Source: Nageia nagi (lineage: Eukaryota; Pinophyta). From it: 64,000 bases of DNA. The position numbers and the translations under genes are program-made. Position 1 is the stretch's first letter. Each line of letters begins with the position of its first letter. Below are positions 1-12,896 of this stretch, in pieces. The DNA lies in NCBI GenBank assembly GCA_050084985.1, contig JBITNC010000001.1, positions 43,400,001 to 43,464,000 on the forward strand, read 5' to 3'. The notes below the pieces were generated by a model. The model searched no databases. It was not told where the DNA came from and saw only the letters and a list, made by a program, of their open reading frames with translations.

Positions 1-3000
1 TCTGTATGTGATCATTACTAAATATTTATCCTTTAAGTATTATGAATGCTTGCATGCATTTTTATCTATTGGATATAAATTAAGCATTGACATCTAAAAC
101 ATACATCAAGTTTATAATTTGTATGTGAATATACTTTGAAAGTTATAATATTAATGTGATTACAAATAAAAAATATAGAAGCATAATATATGGAAAACCA
201 ACCAAATACACAATCTAATCAAATAACATGATTGACCAAATTCCCTCAACATTGGTCCTCTATAGAATCTACATGGTATTTACAAATCCATAAAGAATAT
301 ATGTAACCTAATTGCACACTCATGACTCATTCAAGATTTTACCATTTCACATTTTCAAATTAAGTTCTTTCATAACCATCATACAACCTTCTCCATCTTA
401 GTATGATTAATGAATTATGTTACAATAGTGTCTATGCATAATCGAGAATAGCAATGACTCAAGACTTAACCTAATTGAGGCCTTAGTGACTTAAGCCTTT
501 ATTCCAATCCCACTATCAATACTCAAATTACATCCCCATAACTATTGCATTTATTGAGTGGTCTATAAATTTTGGTATCTTATGATTATTTAAGAATCAT
601 CACATACAAATTATTCACACATGTGTTATAAGTGCCTATAGAACAAAACATAAGAAACTAGTCAATAATTCAAACTTGTAAATTTAATGAGTTGAGAGAG
701 ATAGTAAATATCACTACAAAATAAGATACTAATTTACCTTGGAGAAACCTAATGTGGGTATAAAACTCTAATAATACAATTTTCACTATGTGATGAAGAA
801 GTGACTACAATGGCCTTCATCTAAAAGGCTCTTAATAATATTCCTTGTATGAACAAAACTAAGGCCTCATGGATTTTCTTTATTCTTTTGGTTTCAAAAT
901 TTTGTAGGGACTAAAATAACAATTGCATATTCTCATGCTAGCATAGCATCAATACATCTAATTTCCTTTTAAGAAATGGTCTCACAATCCACTCTTAAAA
1001 TTATCTTCACTCTCTACACTTAATACCCTTTTAAACTAACCTCATTATGACCTCCTTATATAGTTTTTGGAGTGCATAATATTAAAAATATGGTTAGAAA
1101 GTCACACTTGTGAAAAATTCACACAATACATATTTTTTCATTTTATCTCTAAAAGACTTTGAATAACTACTCTCTAAAATATGATAGTGAAATAAAATAC
1201 CCAAGCTAAATAAAATTCCAAACACCATAAATACTTAAAAAATACCATGAAATAAATCATTTAGGTGGACTCAATCATAATATGTGATTTGCTTAATGAG
1301 TCTAATTAGGTTTAACTCAATGGACAAGGAGGAGTTGGAAAAGGATGCTCATCATGTGGTCCATGGCTACACAATGGTAACATCATCCCATTGAATCCAC
1401 ATGGTTCCAAAATCCCACAGGCTCAATCTCCTTTACCACTCATGCATGCACATGTACTTTTGGTCTTGAAACCCATGTCTCCTTAGTTGTGTCATGTTGT
1501 GAACTCCACCAACTCCTCCTATGCCCTTTGACCATTCAACTAGGTTAATGTGGCTATTGAAAGGAAGTGGATCCTATTGGGCTCTTTTTTGGTATTTTAA
1601 AATACTTTTAGAATATCTAGAATAATATAGCTACTAACATATTTATATTTGATGATCTAGGATGGTATAGATTACTACAAATTATAGATCATTATATAAA
1701 AATAAATTTAGATGAGGCTTATAATAAGTATGGGTAGTATTGGGTAAGATTCAAAAGGAGTTCCTTAGTTTCTCTTTCCTATTTAGTTGGCCATAGATTG
1801 CAATAACTAAGTAAAGGGTATAAACATTATATAAGGTCCTCTAGGATGGTAAAAAAGTTGGGTGGAGTAGGGTTATAGTGGAACTAGACTCATAAGTTCT
1901 AATTTAGTGGTTACAATATTTTTCCATGATCCTCATCAAGATTGGAATTTGAAAAGTTTGTGGAAATGTTACTAATGATTACAATTAATAGGATAGTTAT
2001 TCATTCTCACATATCCCTAAGGAAAAGAATAAGGAAATTGATAATTTAGCTAATCTAATGTTAGACAAAGGAAATATAGCTCGTTATGGAAATACTTGTA
2101 TTTTATGAAATCCATAGATTCACTAAGGTATTATCATTATCTTATCTAATGATAGTAGTTAATAGAAATCAACTTGTTCTAAGAAGACCTATCCATCTAG
2201 ATGACTAAAATAAGGTTGAGAAGGGGTCGTCCATTGACCTAGAGAAGTATTTTTCATATGTTTGTTGATTATAACAATATTTTTAATGTCTCTTGTTTAA
2301 CGAAGATTGTATCTACCCAAATGACATTAACTAGTTGATAATAATAGTTATTATATTGCAGGTACTAAATATTATGTTACTAGTCTTAATGACCTTAAGT
2401 ACACTAATTATAATGGTATTTAGGAATAAATTTACAAGGAATATAGTGGAGAAGATAGTCCCATTACTTTGATGCGTATTTTTTTATTTGCTAGTCCTAT
2501 TTTATATTTGATGAAGGGGATTTTTATTTTTTCTTAATAAATGCAGTCGTAGACATTTTAATTTGATTTTTTTTTAAATAAATATTAAACTTAGGTATGT
2601 ACATGTTATTTATTATTGGAGGAAATATCAATAAAGTATGTTCAAATTTTATATGATATGTCAACTAATCTAACTTTAAATCATATTTCAAATATAAATA
2701 GCAAGCTCAACATCATTTTAAAATATCAACTTTCTTAATGAAAAAAGATTTGAATTGTAATTTCTCTAAATGTGCAAACCCTATAAGCCTTCTATGTTCA
2801 TTAACTTGAAGAAGACATTATTATGATCTTATGCTAAATTGAAAGTCAATTTATGCATAAATAGAGAGTTTTAAATCAAACTAGAGGAAGCAAACCCTAT
2901 AGCCTAAGTTTTGAAGTCATTCGATAACTGCAACAACTTTTAAATCTACAAACTTCTCAAAGAATAGGATTTTCATTAGTGCTAAAAAGGACTATAGGAC

Positions 3001-3411
3001 CATTATCGATTTTATTTTGAGGCATTTCAATCTTCGAAAGTTGCAGTGGCTTCCCTCTTTAGTCTACAAACCCTTGATGACCTAGGTTTATGCATTTTAG
3101 GTATTAAATGCATGTTTTTTCATTTATTTAGCTATTCTTATTTTTTATCTATTATTATATAACAAAGCTTAATCATTATAGAGGTTGATCCTATCCTTAT
3201 GAAATATCGAGTGTAAGCATCAAAGTCCGTACAAAACCTTAATTTAAAAAAACTTTTGGGAGAGATTTCAAAGCTTTGCCAAGATGTTAGATTCTTACAA
3301 ATTAGATGCATAAGTATTATTTTTCATGTCTCATGTTGGTGCATGTTAGATTTAAGACTGTTATGATTTTTTGGTTCAATTTACCATATAACTCTTATGT
3401 ACGCTAATTTC
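1..3411. other. AT-rich intergenic DNA, no gene recognised
   Basis: No open reading frame of note and no recognisable transposon protein was found on either strand. The sequence is strongly AT-rich with scattered homopolymer runs. It may be very old repeat DNA, but nothing specific can be supported. The right limit is where similarity to the second duplicated locus (10.48 kb) begins. Confidence 0.6.
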
Positions 3412-3788
3412 AAAAACACACCATTTTGCTATATCTTTCTATATTGCTATATATGTTTATAATATTTTTTATTAATTATAATATTACAAATTTAATGCGC
3501 TATGTATAACGATTGCTTTGCATTCTAAAAATAATTTTTACAAACCTATTAGAAGAAAATATTTCTTAAAATTCCCGGAATGCGTGGGAAATTCAAAGCC
3601 AGAGCAACAAAACCTAATGTTGTCTCCCTGCATTTGAAGGCTAAATTCCAATCCCATCTATATGATAGCAATGAACTTTTCAACACACTATGAAGTGTTT
3701 AAAGAATAGCGTCACCTGATCACATGCAACGCATGATTGTGTTTGGTGAGTATAAAATGAAGGCTTGCTTTATTTCACATCCGCCAAC

Positions 3789-4596
3789 ATTAAGGACTAA
3801 TACCACGTACAGATTTAACTTTAAAAAATTAGATGCGTTGCTTCTGTGAGGAAAACATAAAGGAGTAATCCCAAGATTGAAGGTTAAAGCGTGCAGGCTA
3901 AATAAAAAACCAAAGAATAAATACAAAGAGTACAAAACATGCTCCACCAAAAATGAACGATATCTATAATAGAAACTCTCTTCAATGAATCAATGCTATA
4001 GAAGTCATTGATCTGTCCAGTGTGATGTAATTTATGAAGCGTCATATATTCTGTAGTATTAAGGACTAATACCACGTACAGATTTAACTTTAAAATATTA
4101 GATGCGTTGCTTCTGTGAGGAAAACATAAAGGAGTAATCCCAAGATTGAAGGTTAAAGTGTGCAGGCTAAATAAAAACCAAAGAATAAATACAAAGAGTA
4201 CAAAACATGCTCCACCAAAAACGAACGATATCTATCATTGAAACTCTCTTCAATGAATCAATGCTAAAGAAGTCATTGATCTGTCCAGTGTGATGTAATT
4301 TATGAAGCGTCATATATTCTGTAGTATTAAGGACTAATACCACGTACAGATTTAACTTTAAAAAATTATATGCGTTGCTTCTGTGAACGGAAAACATAAA
4401 GGAGTAATCCCAAGATTGAAGGTTAAAGTGTGCAGGCTAAATAAAAAACCAAAGAATAAATACAAAGAGTACAAAAAATGCTCCACCAAAAATGAACGAT
4501 ATCTATAATAGAAACTCTCTTCAATGAATCAATGCTAAAGAAGTCATTGATCTGTCCAGTGGGATGTAATTTATGAAGCGTCATATATTCTGTAGT
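3789..4596. repeat. Three tandem ~269-bp repeats upstream of the membrane-protein gene
   Basis: Units run 3789-4057, 4058-4325 and 4326-4596. Each starts at 'attaaggactaatacc' and ends in 'catatattctgtagt', and they differ at only a few positions, so the amplification is recent relative to the gene duplication. The paralogous locus holds a single unit, split by an insertion (11820-11889 plus 12516-12750). The array ends about 440 bp before the start codon and so may lie in the promoter or 5' leader. Similar minus-strand reading frames in each unit are by-products of the repetition. Confidence 0.93.
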
Positions 4597-5035
4597 ATTG
4601 CAAAAGAAAATTAACTTGAATTAGGAGCATAAACTTAATGCTGATTACAACTTTTCAAATCCTTCAAGACTAGACCAGGGTTAAAGTAATCCATTATTTA
4701 AACCATATTGGAAGTAGCAAAGAGTCATGGTTTTGCGAGCTTTGTTCCACATGAGAAGTCGAATATTAGTGTTATTATTTAACTTGGGGCTAGTCATGAA
4801 ATGTTGTGTTATTTTTTCGCTGTATAGATTTTACTCTCTAGCGGTGTCAGGAATAGATTGGGCGAAGTCATGAAGTTCAGGTTTTAGATCGAACTGGTGA
4901 TACTTATGTTGGTTGAGTCATCGAGTATGAAAGAGAGAAAGTTGTAATTAGTAGCCCATCAGGTATTTTGCGTGTCTTGCAATTAAGTAGAGCCTTCGCC
5001 TATTTGTAGTTGTGACTCGAGAGTTAGTGTCAACA

Positions 5036-7408
5036 ATGGGCTTGCCGGACATTACTATTGTATGGGTGTCATTGGGTGTGGTAATTACATTTGTCATCTT
5101 CATCATCATGGACTTAGTAAATGCAATCAGAAAGAAAATATATTGGATACCGGGTGAAAATCTTGTGCTCAGCTCTATCACAATCCAGCTGCTTAGTCTG
5201 ATGACTGGCCAGAGTGGTTTAATCAAAGATGATTCGAAGACTGATGGTGAGAGTTGTTTATTCAAAGATATTTTTATGAATGGAGGCAAGCAGAAGGACG
5301 TCATAAAGATTGACTTGTGGATGATCCACAGTGGCCGAGTCATGCTGTGTGTGGTGGTGGCATACCTACTGCCAGGTATAGCTCGTCGTGGCTCCGAAAA
5401 TTCATGGCTTAAGATGTTGGCTTTGATAATTGCAATTTTCATCAACATGAGTTCCGAGTTGTATATTATGAGGGTGGCTTCAAAATGGTATTGCCCAGAA
5501 AAGAGTGGTATGTTTGTTTTATCGGATACTATAAACTTCATCTCCTTCACATGGCTGATCCTTCTTCTGGGCTGCGCTTATGTAGCCAGCAAAGGCATCG
5601 AGGTAACCATCGCACAGAAACGTTCTAGGCTCCTTTCTTCTACTCCACCATCATCAGAGTCTTCCAAGTGGCAATTCGTTGAAGATCAAGTTCTGAGGTG
5701 CTGGGTCTTTGCTCGTGCTTACTCTCTTGAATTCATTATTGCCAGATCAGCCTTAACTTCATCAGCTGCAACCGTGGTCGCCCTACAAATCTTGACGACA
5801 TTCCTTGCTTGGCTACATGTCGATCACAAGATAAGGTGCCAGGGGAAGTGGTGTAGTCCGATCGATCCGTGGAAATTGGCAGTGACAGGCCTTCAATGCC
5901 TCTTCATCCTCTTGGGATGCATATCCATAGGGTTCAGGTGGCTTACAACAATCGTATACTATAAAAGATGGCAATCTGACACGTGGAAAAGCGCTTTCCG
6001 AGTTGAAGATTTTTGGACGAGGCACATAATAGATCTGTTGGACCTGAAACAAAAGCTGGAGCCAGAAAAAAGGCTCAACAAAACAATAAGAAATGTGAGT
6101 TACAAGGATTCCTTAAGCATACCGATGCCTCGCTATCTACTGTACCTGCTGCTGGGTCTGCAACGGTTAACTGTCTTGGTCAGCAAGACGTGTTGGGTTA
6201 CCTCCCTCATCGTTTTCAACAACAAATTCAGGGGTGAATTGCTCTCCTTAACATTTTCATGTTATGACAGGAAGGTGTTTCGCAAGTATGGAGAATACGA
6301 AAAATATTTACTGGGATTGGAAATGTTGCAGGAGACCTCTAGAAGCCTGTGGATACCAAATCGGCATTCCATACCTTTGGCAAGGGAACTAATCAGAAAA
6401 GGCAGTCAAGATGCAAAACAAAACTGCCAACATCTGATTGAGCTTCTTCATTGCAAAACTCTGAAAGGATCAGGTAAGATATGCTTAGCTCTCTATGAGG
6501 ATTTGAACAAGCACAATTATAAATCACGGTTGAATTATTTATGCAAAGTGGAGCCACCGCAATTGGAGGTGGAAAAGCATTTCCAAGAGGCGAGCAAATG
6601 TTCGTGGAAAATGACAGCCGTGTCTCTTATTAGTATCATGGTTCATCTATCTCCGTTATATGTGCAATTTGACAACGAATGTTCCACGTCTCATGATTTC
6701 CCTCCAAAGGCAGTGAAGATTTCATTGAATGCATATTCTCAAGCATGGGAGATCATTGATTTGGTTGAGAAGATGAACCAGGATGATGATGATGATGATG
6801 ATGGGATCATGAGCCAAGCAGCCGATAAACTCTTCTCCCAACTCAAGCAACGAGCACAGAAACCCATTATAATTGGTGAAGAATTTCGTCATGCAAAAGC
6901 TGAATGCTTAGATGGCGCAATCAAAGACCTTGCAAAGAAGAGCAAAGAGAAAACAGAGTTCCGAAATGATCACATTGGGTGGGCAATATTCCATAGGCTT
7001 GGCCAAGCGGGTAACAAAGAAAAATCTGCTGGCAAGAGTAAAAAAGGTGAGTCAGGACTACCAGTCACGTCTACTGCCAGTGCGGAGTGTAGTAGTCGTG
7101 AAACCCAGCATTCAGGCGATGACTCCATGGACTGGAAGACGGTGGCAGCTGGCACTGCTGTGTACAAAGTATGCCAAAGCATTGATGTGAAATCAGTTCA
7201 AACTCCCGATGACATCACAGAATTTCTTAAGGAGATACAATCTTCTCTGGCAGACATTTTATATGCTTGCTTAGATGAAGTACTTAATAAAGCTGTGAAG
7301 TGGTCTATGAAATGTGCGCGGAAGTCGGATGAAAAACAGATTGCCAGAGCTCTCTACACTGTGGGAAAAGCCAAAAGGATTAACAAACAGCTGCATGCCA
7401 AGCAATAG
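5036..7408 (+). CDS. Multi-pass membrane protein of an uncharacterised plant family, 790 residues, single exon
   Basis: The longest and only intact gene-like frame in the window. I start it at ATG 5036 (MGLPDITIVW); the frame extends upstream only to a GTG at 5012, which plant nuclear genes do not normally use, and the paralogue keeps this ATG at 15875. Hydrophobic segments lie at residues about 7-27, 44-57, 101-115, 125-142, 160-184, 240-262 and 281-300, so the N-terminal half is membrane-embedded. A conserved-looking DLVNAIRKKIYWIPG motif follows the first segment. The C-terminal ~490 residues appear soluble, with an acidic run (seven Asp, residues 583-589), a low-complexity Lys/Ser/Gly linker (about 655-700) and a helical, Cys-containing tail (about 735-785). 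From memory the N-terminal motif resembles plant-only multi-pass proteins of unknown function; I cannot assign a role. Compared with its paralogue it stops about 20 residues early. No intron is needed to explain the frame. It is the only plausible functional gene here. Confidence 0.82.
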   Translation: MGLPDITIVWVSLGVVITFVIFIIMDLVNAIRKKIYWIPGENLVLSSITIQLLSLMTGQSGLIKDDSKTDGESCLFKDIFMNGGKQKDVIKIDLWMIHSGRVMLCVVVAYLLPGIARRGSENSWLKMLALIIAIFINMSSELYIMRVASKWYCPEKSGMFVLSDTINFISFTWLILLLGCAYVASKGIEVTIAQKRSRLLSSTPPSSESSKWQFVEDQVLRCWVFARAYSLEFIIARSALTSSAATVVALQILTTFLAWLHVDHKIRCQGKWCSPIDPWKLAVTGLQCLFILLGCISIGFRWLTTIVYYKRWQSDTWKSAFRVEDFWTRHIIDLLDLKQKLEPEKRLNKTIRNVSYKDSLSIPMPRYLLYLLLGLQRLTVLVSKTCWVTSLIVFNNKFRGELLSLTFSCYDRKVFRKYGEYEKYLLGLEMLQETSRSLWIPNRHSIPLARELIRKGSQDAKQNCQHLIELLHCKTLKGSGKICLALYEDLNKHNYKSRLNYLCKVEPPQLEVEKHFQEASKCSWKMTAVSLISIMVHLSPLYVQFDNECSTSHDFPPKAVKISLNAYSQAWEIIDLVEKMNQDDDDDDDGIMSQAADKLFSQLKQRAQKPIIIGEEFRHAKAECLDGAIKDLAKKSKEKTEFRNDHIGWAIFHRLGQAGNKEKSAGKSKKGESGLPVTSTASAECSSRETQHSGDDSMDWKTVAAGTAVYKVCQSIDVKSVQTPDDITEFLKEIQSSLADILYACLDEVLNKAVKWSMKCARKSDEKQIARALYTVGKAKRINKQLHAKQ

Positions 7409-7535
7409 AAAGACCAAGCCAAGCACGAGAAAGAAAAAGCCTAGACATAGCTTTGTGGAAACCCTAACATAGCTGCCGACGTTTCTTTTTCTTACATGTT
7501 GTGTGCCGAGTATATGAATAGATGATATTGTATGG

Positions 7536-8745
7536 CATAGTCTTTTGGAAGCTATACTGCGAAGACCTCCTCTCTGTTTTATTTAAATGTAATCCTATAG
7601 ACGTTCTCTTCAATTATGGAATGCAAAGTAGGAGTGTGATATCTATTATGTAGATTATAATGTTATCGATCATAAAATATTTGATGAAAGGTTGTATTTA
7701 ATTTAAAATAGTTTGATGTTTGTTTTAATATTTTTGAAGTAGGATATCTTTGAATGCTTTAGAAATAGTAAAATTGATCTTTTTTTACAATGCATTTAAT
7801 TATAAATGATTTACAAATTAATTTTGATTACGTATGTTATGGGTTTCCAATGTTATAATGTGATAGTGGATATGTTATAGCATATCTCCTATAACACAAA
7901 CATTTTAAGAAATGTATGAAAAAAGGTTATGCAAATTATCTATAAACAAATAAACTCTACTATTACTATGTAAGTTTATTTATGTATATTGGTTTCCTTA
8001 GATCAAGCATAGTCAATTATAAGTATTGAACCCTTAATCATACTCCAATGCAAAATATAGAAAATGGCATTAAAAATATAATTTTATATTAAAAGATATA
8101 AAAACATATATTGATCATATACTTTCATGTATAACATGATGTGGAAAGAGAAAAGATTTTATTCTCATGTGAAGTATGATATGAGAATATCGCAAAACTT
8201 ATAACGTAATGCCAAAGGCCATTTAATTTGAGAGAGAGAGTTTGTAAAATATACTATTAATTCTAAAAAGCTTTAATATTATAACATAGTGTTCATGTAT
8301 TACAATATATTATATGGTGATAAAAATGCTTGTAAACTTGCCACATATCTTTTGAGTGTTAATATATAGTTTCCTATTTATTTGGTTCTTTGTTGTTATT
8401 TGGTATTTTTGTAATATTCATTTATTTTACAATTAAAAAATATATATTATTTACGTTGATGAAATGTGTAGATCAAGTAGGAGTATTTTTTTGGTGATTT
8501 AAAAATTTATATTAAATACGAAGATTATAGAATCAAAAATTTTGAGATAACTAAATTAAGTAATTTCAATATGAACTTGTCTTTGCAAGAGGAATAAAAA
8601 TATATCAAAGAAAAAAATAGGTTTGTATAATGTGTGCTTATATGACAAAAATAGCACTTTATATAACCAATTGAATTGTGATCATTATTGAAGTTGAAAC
8701 CCTCAATGTTGTGCATCATCATCTCCCAATCTACATCTCCATACA
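7536..8745. other. AT-rich intergenic DNA
   Basis: No coding, RNA or transposon signature was recognised. Only short simple-sequence runs occur, such as a GA run near 8230 and AT runs near 8440. Confidence 0.5.
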
Positions 8746-8750
8746 TGATG

Positions 8751-8890
8751 GATAGGTTACAAAATCTAAATACCATAAAACTCCTTTTTCTAAGATAAAA
8801 TGGAGCACTCTACACCTTCATGCCTCATGGATAGGTTACAAAATCCAAATACCACAAAACTCCTTTTCTAAGATAAAATGGGGCATCACA
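8751..8890. repeat. Direct repeat, two units of about 60 bp spaced 79 bp apart
   Basis: 'gataggttacaaaatc' followed by 'ctccttttctaagataaaat' occurs from 8751 and again from 8830 with few differences. It lies at the distal end of the LINE relic and may be a local duplication in that element's 3' region. Confidence 0.75.
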
Positions 8891-10235
8891 ATTACTTCCT
8901 AGATGTTCTTGTGGAAACTAAAATTGATTTGCACCTCCTTATTAAAACATTGTAATTTCTAAAAGATACAATTGTCCCTCTCGATCTAGATAGACCAAAG
9001 AATCATAGTTGGAGTTATCTTCCATAGAACTAAAGGAATAAGGGAGGGTGTGAGATAGAGCTAGGATTGAAGAAGGACTAAAATTATCTCTGGTGATAAC
9101 CAATAATCTCTATATTTACCGCACATATTACACATGAGAAGATCTCTTACCAACATCAATCTTGGAGTTGTTCCCCAATCAAGCATTTATCATGAGTTGC
9201 ACTCCATAACAAGAAACACACTTTAGGCCAAGATTTGGAATCCTACATCCTCATCCATACTATGAGTGGGAATTTTTTAGAAACATAATAAGAGAAAACC
9301 TTGTATCCAAAGCTTAGTGATTAGGAGCTATGTTTGGTAGGTACCCATAGTATGTGATACTCTCCATCACATTTCATCTTATACATGAGAAGTAAATAAA
9401 CCAATTGCCTTTTCTCTTGGTGAAGATTTGTGGGAATGAGGTCTAACTCATGCCATATTTTCTTTCTCATACAATTACCCATTACCAATAAGTTGATAAT
9501 AGTTCCCTCCAATTGCTGATAAAGAAGTGGATAATATTATGAAAATGTTATGATAAAATAATTGATGTTAGCCATGAGTCTCTCCATAAATGAACTTTAT
9601 CTTTCTTAGCCACCTTCGATTTCAAGGACTTTACTACTTGGGATTTAACTTTCCACATGCCATTCTAGATCATTGAACCTATTAGAGTATCTATCTCTAC
9701 AAAGATTTGCTCTTTTTCATCATTGTTTAAGTATTTGGACCTAAGGATCTTATTCAAGAGTGATTAGTGATCAACATAGATTCTCCATACCAATTTTACC
9801 AATAATGTAAAATTCATAAGTTGGAGATTCCTGATACCAAGGCCTCCATTTGATTTCTCTATGCATACAATGGACTAATTCACTAAGTGGAACTTAGAAT
9901 AGAGTTAATTTTTGTAAGACTACGTACCACTGAAAGCCAACGTACTTTCCAACTTGAAGTTTTAGATTAAAATATAGCTAGAATATTATCCCAAAAGTTA
10001 CCAACTTGGAACAAAGGTAATCCAAAATAAGAGCTTAGGAGGGACTCAATAGTCATTCCGATAAATTAAGACATTAGTTGAAGGATCCAAGGTTGAATGT
10101 TAATACCATAAATCTTGGATCTTCTAGCGTTGATTTCCCTCATTGATGCTAATTCATAAGTATTGAATAAGCCTTTGAACATGCAAATTTTTAATGTTCT
10201 TCCTAAATCTCTAGATATCAAGGAGTTGAAATGTT
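8891..10235 (-). mobile_element. Degraded LINE (non-LTR retrotransposon), reverse transcriptase C-terminal half
   Basis: Read on the minus strand, fragments of a plant LINE ORF2 appear in the correct order. The RT thumb-like region with 'SYFGLPLFQVGNFWDN' lies near 10.0-10.05 kb. The conserved block GGLGIRNLQLMNFTLLVKL is at 9784-9847. The C-terminal zinc-binding domain, with traces of 'W.TTHDKCLIGEQLQ' and a Cys-x-x-Cys pair, is at about 9.1-9.25 kb. Stops and frameshifts interrupt every frame, so it is dead. The endonuclease and N-terminal RT are absent, consistent with 5' truncation or decay. It is a different lineage from the LINE at 12.9-15.6 kb and lies between the two copies of the host gene. 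Confidence 0.8.
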
Positions 10236-10498
10236 GATGTGAATAAAATTATTTATACTTTGATTTGCATTATGAAATCTTTTAATTTGATAAGATTTAT
10301 ATAAAACATGTAATCATGAAGATAGAATGTATAGTATATAAAACAAGTAAGATACATAAATTATATGTGTTATATATTGTATGTGTGATATATTTAGGTT
10401 ATTATATGGTTTTATCGTTAAATCACCTCTTTCTATATTGTGAATGATTATGACATAATTGAATAAGACTTATCTTTCAAAAGCACTCCATTTTACTA

Positions 10499-11038
<540 letters not shown>

Positions 11039-11048
11039 CAAATTTAAT

Positions 11049-11551
11049 TTATATTTTATAGATTTTATTTAATTATTAATATTGAATGTTATCTAAATAT
11101 ACTTTAAATAAGCTTTTATATTCCTACCTTGCCTAAAACATTGTATTTTATTGTAAACCTTTTTAAAAATAAAATATATATATAATCAAAAATTTTACTA
11201 CATAAATAAATATACATATAAAGCTATAGATTTTTTCTTAATGGAAGTTTACTCTATTTTATGTTAATTGGAAATATATTCAACTACTACTTTAAAGAAA
11301 CAAATGCCTAAATTAAAATAAAGTTGAGGAGGTTGGCATTAATCATGGAGGCACCCAACTTTTATCACATTTTGTACTTGCACATCTTTGATTTATCTAG
11401 TAAACAGTCAGTTTTGGTATCAAAAACTATTTTGCCTAACAAAAATAACAGTGATAAAAGAATCAGCATAAACAAAATAACATTGATGTCATTCTATGTA
11501 GTACCCTTTTATCGCGAGTAACACCTTGTTGTTATTCTCTTCCAAAAATAT
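11049..11551. other. Extra ~500 bp in copy 2, nothing recognised
   Basis: Copy 1 joins 'acaaatttaat' directly to 'gcgctatgtataacg', whereas copy 2 has about 500 bp of AT-rich DNA between the matching points. No coding region, terminal repeat or target duplication is convincing. It could be an insertion in copy 2 or a deletion in copy 1. Confidence 0.55.
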
Positions 11552-11889
11552 GCTATGTATAACGATTGCTTTGCATTCTAAATATATTTCTTACAAACAT
11601 ATTACAATAAAATATTTTCTTAAAGTCCCAGGAATGTGTGGGAAATTCAAAGCTAGAGAAACAAAACCTAATGTTGTCTCCTTGCATTTGAAGGCTAAAC
11701 TCCAATAACATCTTTACAAACTGATAGCATTGAATTTTTCAACACACTCTAAAGGGTTTAAAAAATATAGTGTCACCTAAGTATAAAATGAAGGCTTGTT
11801 TTATTCCACATCCACCAACACAAAGGACTAATACCATGTATAGATTTAACTTCAAAAAATTAGATGCCTTGCTTCTATGAATGGAAAAC

Positions 11890-12515
11890 AAAACCCCATC
11901 TCATTTTTTGCTTTGTGATGTAAAGCATTTTTCTCCATCGAACAATTAGAAGCATGATAGAAATGAAATGAAATTGTGTTAATGTAGATTAAAAGTGATC
12001 CAAAGGATTGGTAAAGAAAGAAAGAAAGAAATTATATTAATTTCCACAAATAATCAAAAGTGGTTAATAGGACTAGTGGATACAATCATGTGCGAGATAC
12101 CAATATGACTTTTAGTGGGTTCAATCTAAGAAAGCAAAAAAGTAAATAGTGTAATCAAAACATGAAGAATTTAATCCCAAAATAAGGAGAGATATACAAA
12201 GAGATGATCAAAAGAGGGTCATCATATATGATAATTGTACTATAGAAAGATCTCACTCATCTAAGGAGAGCCTACCCGCATCCATGCTACTAGAGGGGAA
12301 GAAAGATGTGATCTGAAGAGTCCTCAGTGGTACCTAAGTATCAAGAAGGTGTCTCCTAGTTTGAACGAGGGAGGGGGCTCATCTTGAGGTCTCCTGTGAG
12401 ACTCATATGTGGAAGAAGCATGAAAGAAAGATGTAATATGACAATCACCTACTAGATGCTGAGCTCGAGAGAGAAGATGCTTTTGAACAAGGAAAAAATA
12501 TATTGAAAATTAGAA
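11890..12515. other. Anonymous insertion (~625 bp) in copy 2
   Basis: It splits the single upstream repeat unit of copy 2. Homology with copy 1 stops after 'ggaaaaca' and resumes at 'aggttgaaggttaaag'. The insert holds a short (GAAA)n run near 12015 and 'gaaatgaaatgaaatt' near 11965, a possible reverse-oriented LINE-type tail resembling the end of the LINE at 15.57 kb. No protein similarity was recognised. Confidence 0.6.
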
Positions 12516-12896
12516 ATATAAGGTTGAAGGTTAAAGCATGCATCTAAAGAAAAAATAAAGAATAAATACAAAGAGTACAAAATATGTTCCATCAAAATTG
12601 AACATCTCTAATAGAAATTCTCTTATACTAAAGAAGTCATTGGTCTTTCTAATAGACTATCTAGTGATGGTTTGGTGCTTGCTAAAGCCTAAAAGAGATG
12701 ATAAAAAACTTGACCCATATGAAGGTATCATATATTTTGTAGTATCATAAAAGAAAATGGATCATTTGATTTTAGATCATAAACTTAATGCTAAATACAA
12801 CTTTTTCAAATCTTTCATGACTAGACAAGGGTTTAAGTAATCCCTTATTTAAACCATGTTGGAAGTAACAAAGAGTCATGGTTTTGTGAGCTTTGT

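Larger units (their letters stand above)
3412..7535 (+). repeat. Segmental duplication, copy 1 (carries the intact gene)
   Basis: This block, comprising 5' flank, gene and about 130 bp of 3' flank, matches 10477-17080 in the same order and orientation. Shared landmarks are the stretch near 3495-3650 (matching 11553-11705), the ~269-bp repeat unit, the 4600-4750 segment (matching 12740-12895), the coding region, and the 3' flank with its 'gaatagatgatattgt' stretch. Similarity starts near 'caaaaacacaccattttgct' at 3413 and fades after about 7535. Copy 1 lacks the microsatellite, the LINE and the other insertions seen in copy 2, so it is closer to the ancestral layout except for its tripled upstream repeat. 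Confidence 0.85.

Noticed and set aside
3720-4397. Similar minus-strand frames of 63-76 codons
   Set aside because: They recur only because the DNA is a tandem repeat; the single unit at the paralogous locus does not keep the frame.
5012-5035. Upstream GTG start for the membrane-protein gene
   Set aside because: Plant nuclear genes start at ATG. The ATG at 5036 is shared with the paralogue.
4948-5550. 200-codon minus-strand frame
   Set aside because: Antisense shadow of the intact membrane-protein gene, with no family features.
5813-7190. Several 70-92-codon frames on both strands inside the gene
   Set aside because: Overlap the real frame and do not continue in the paralogue.
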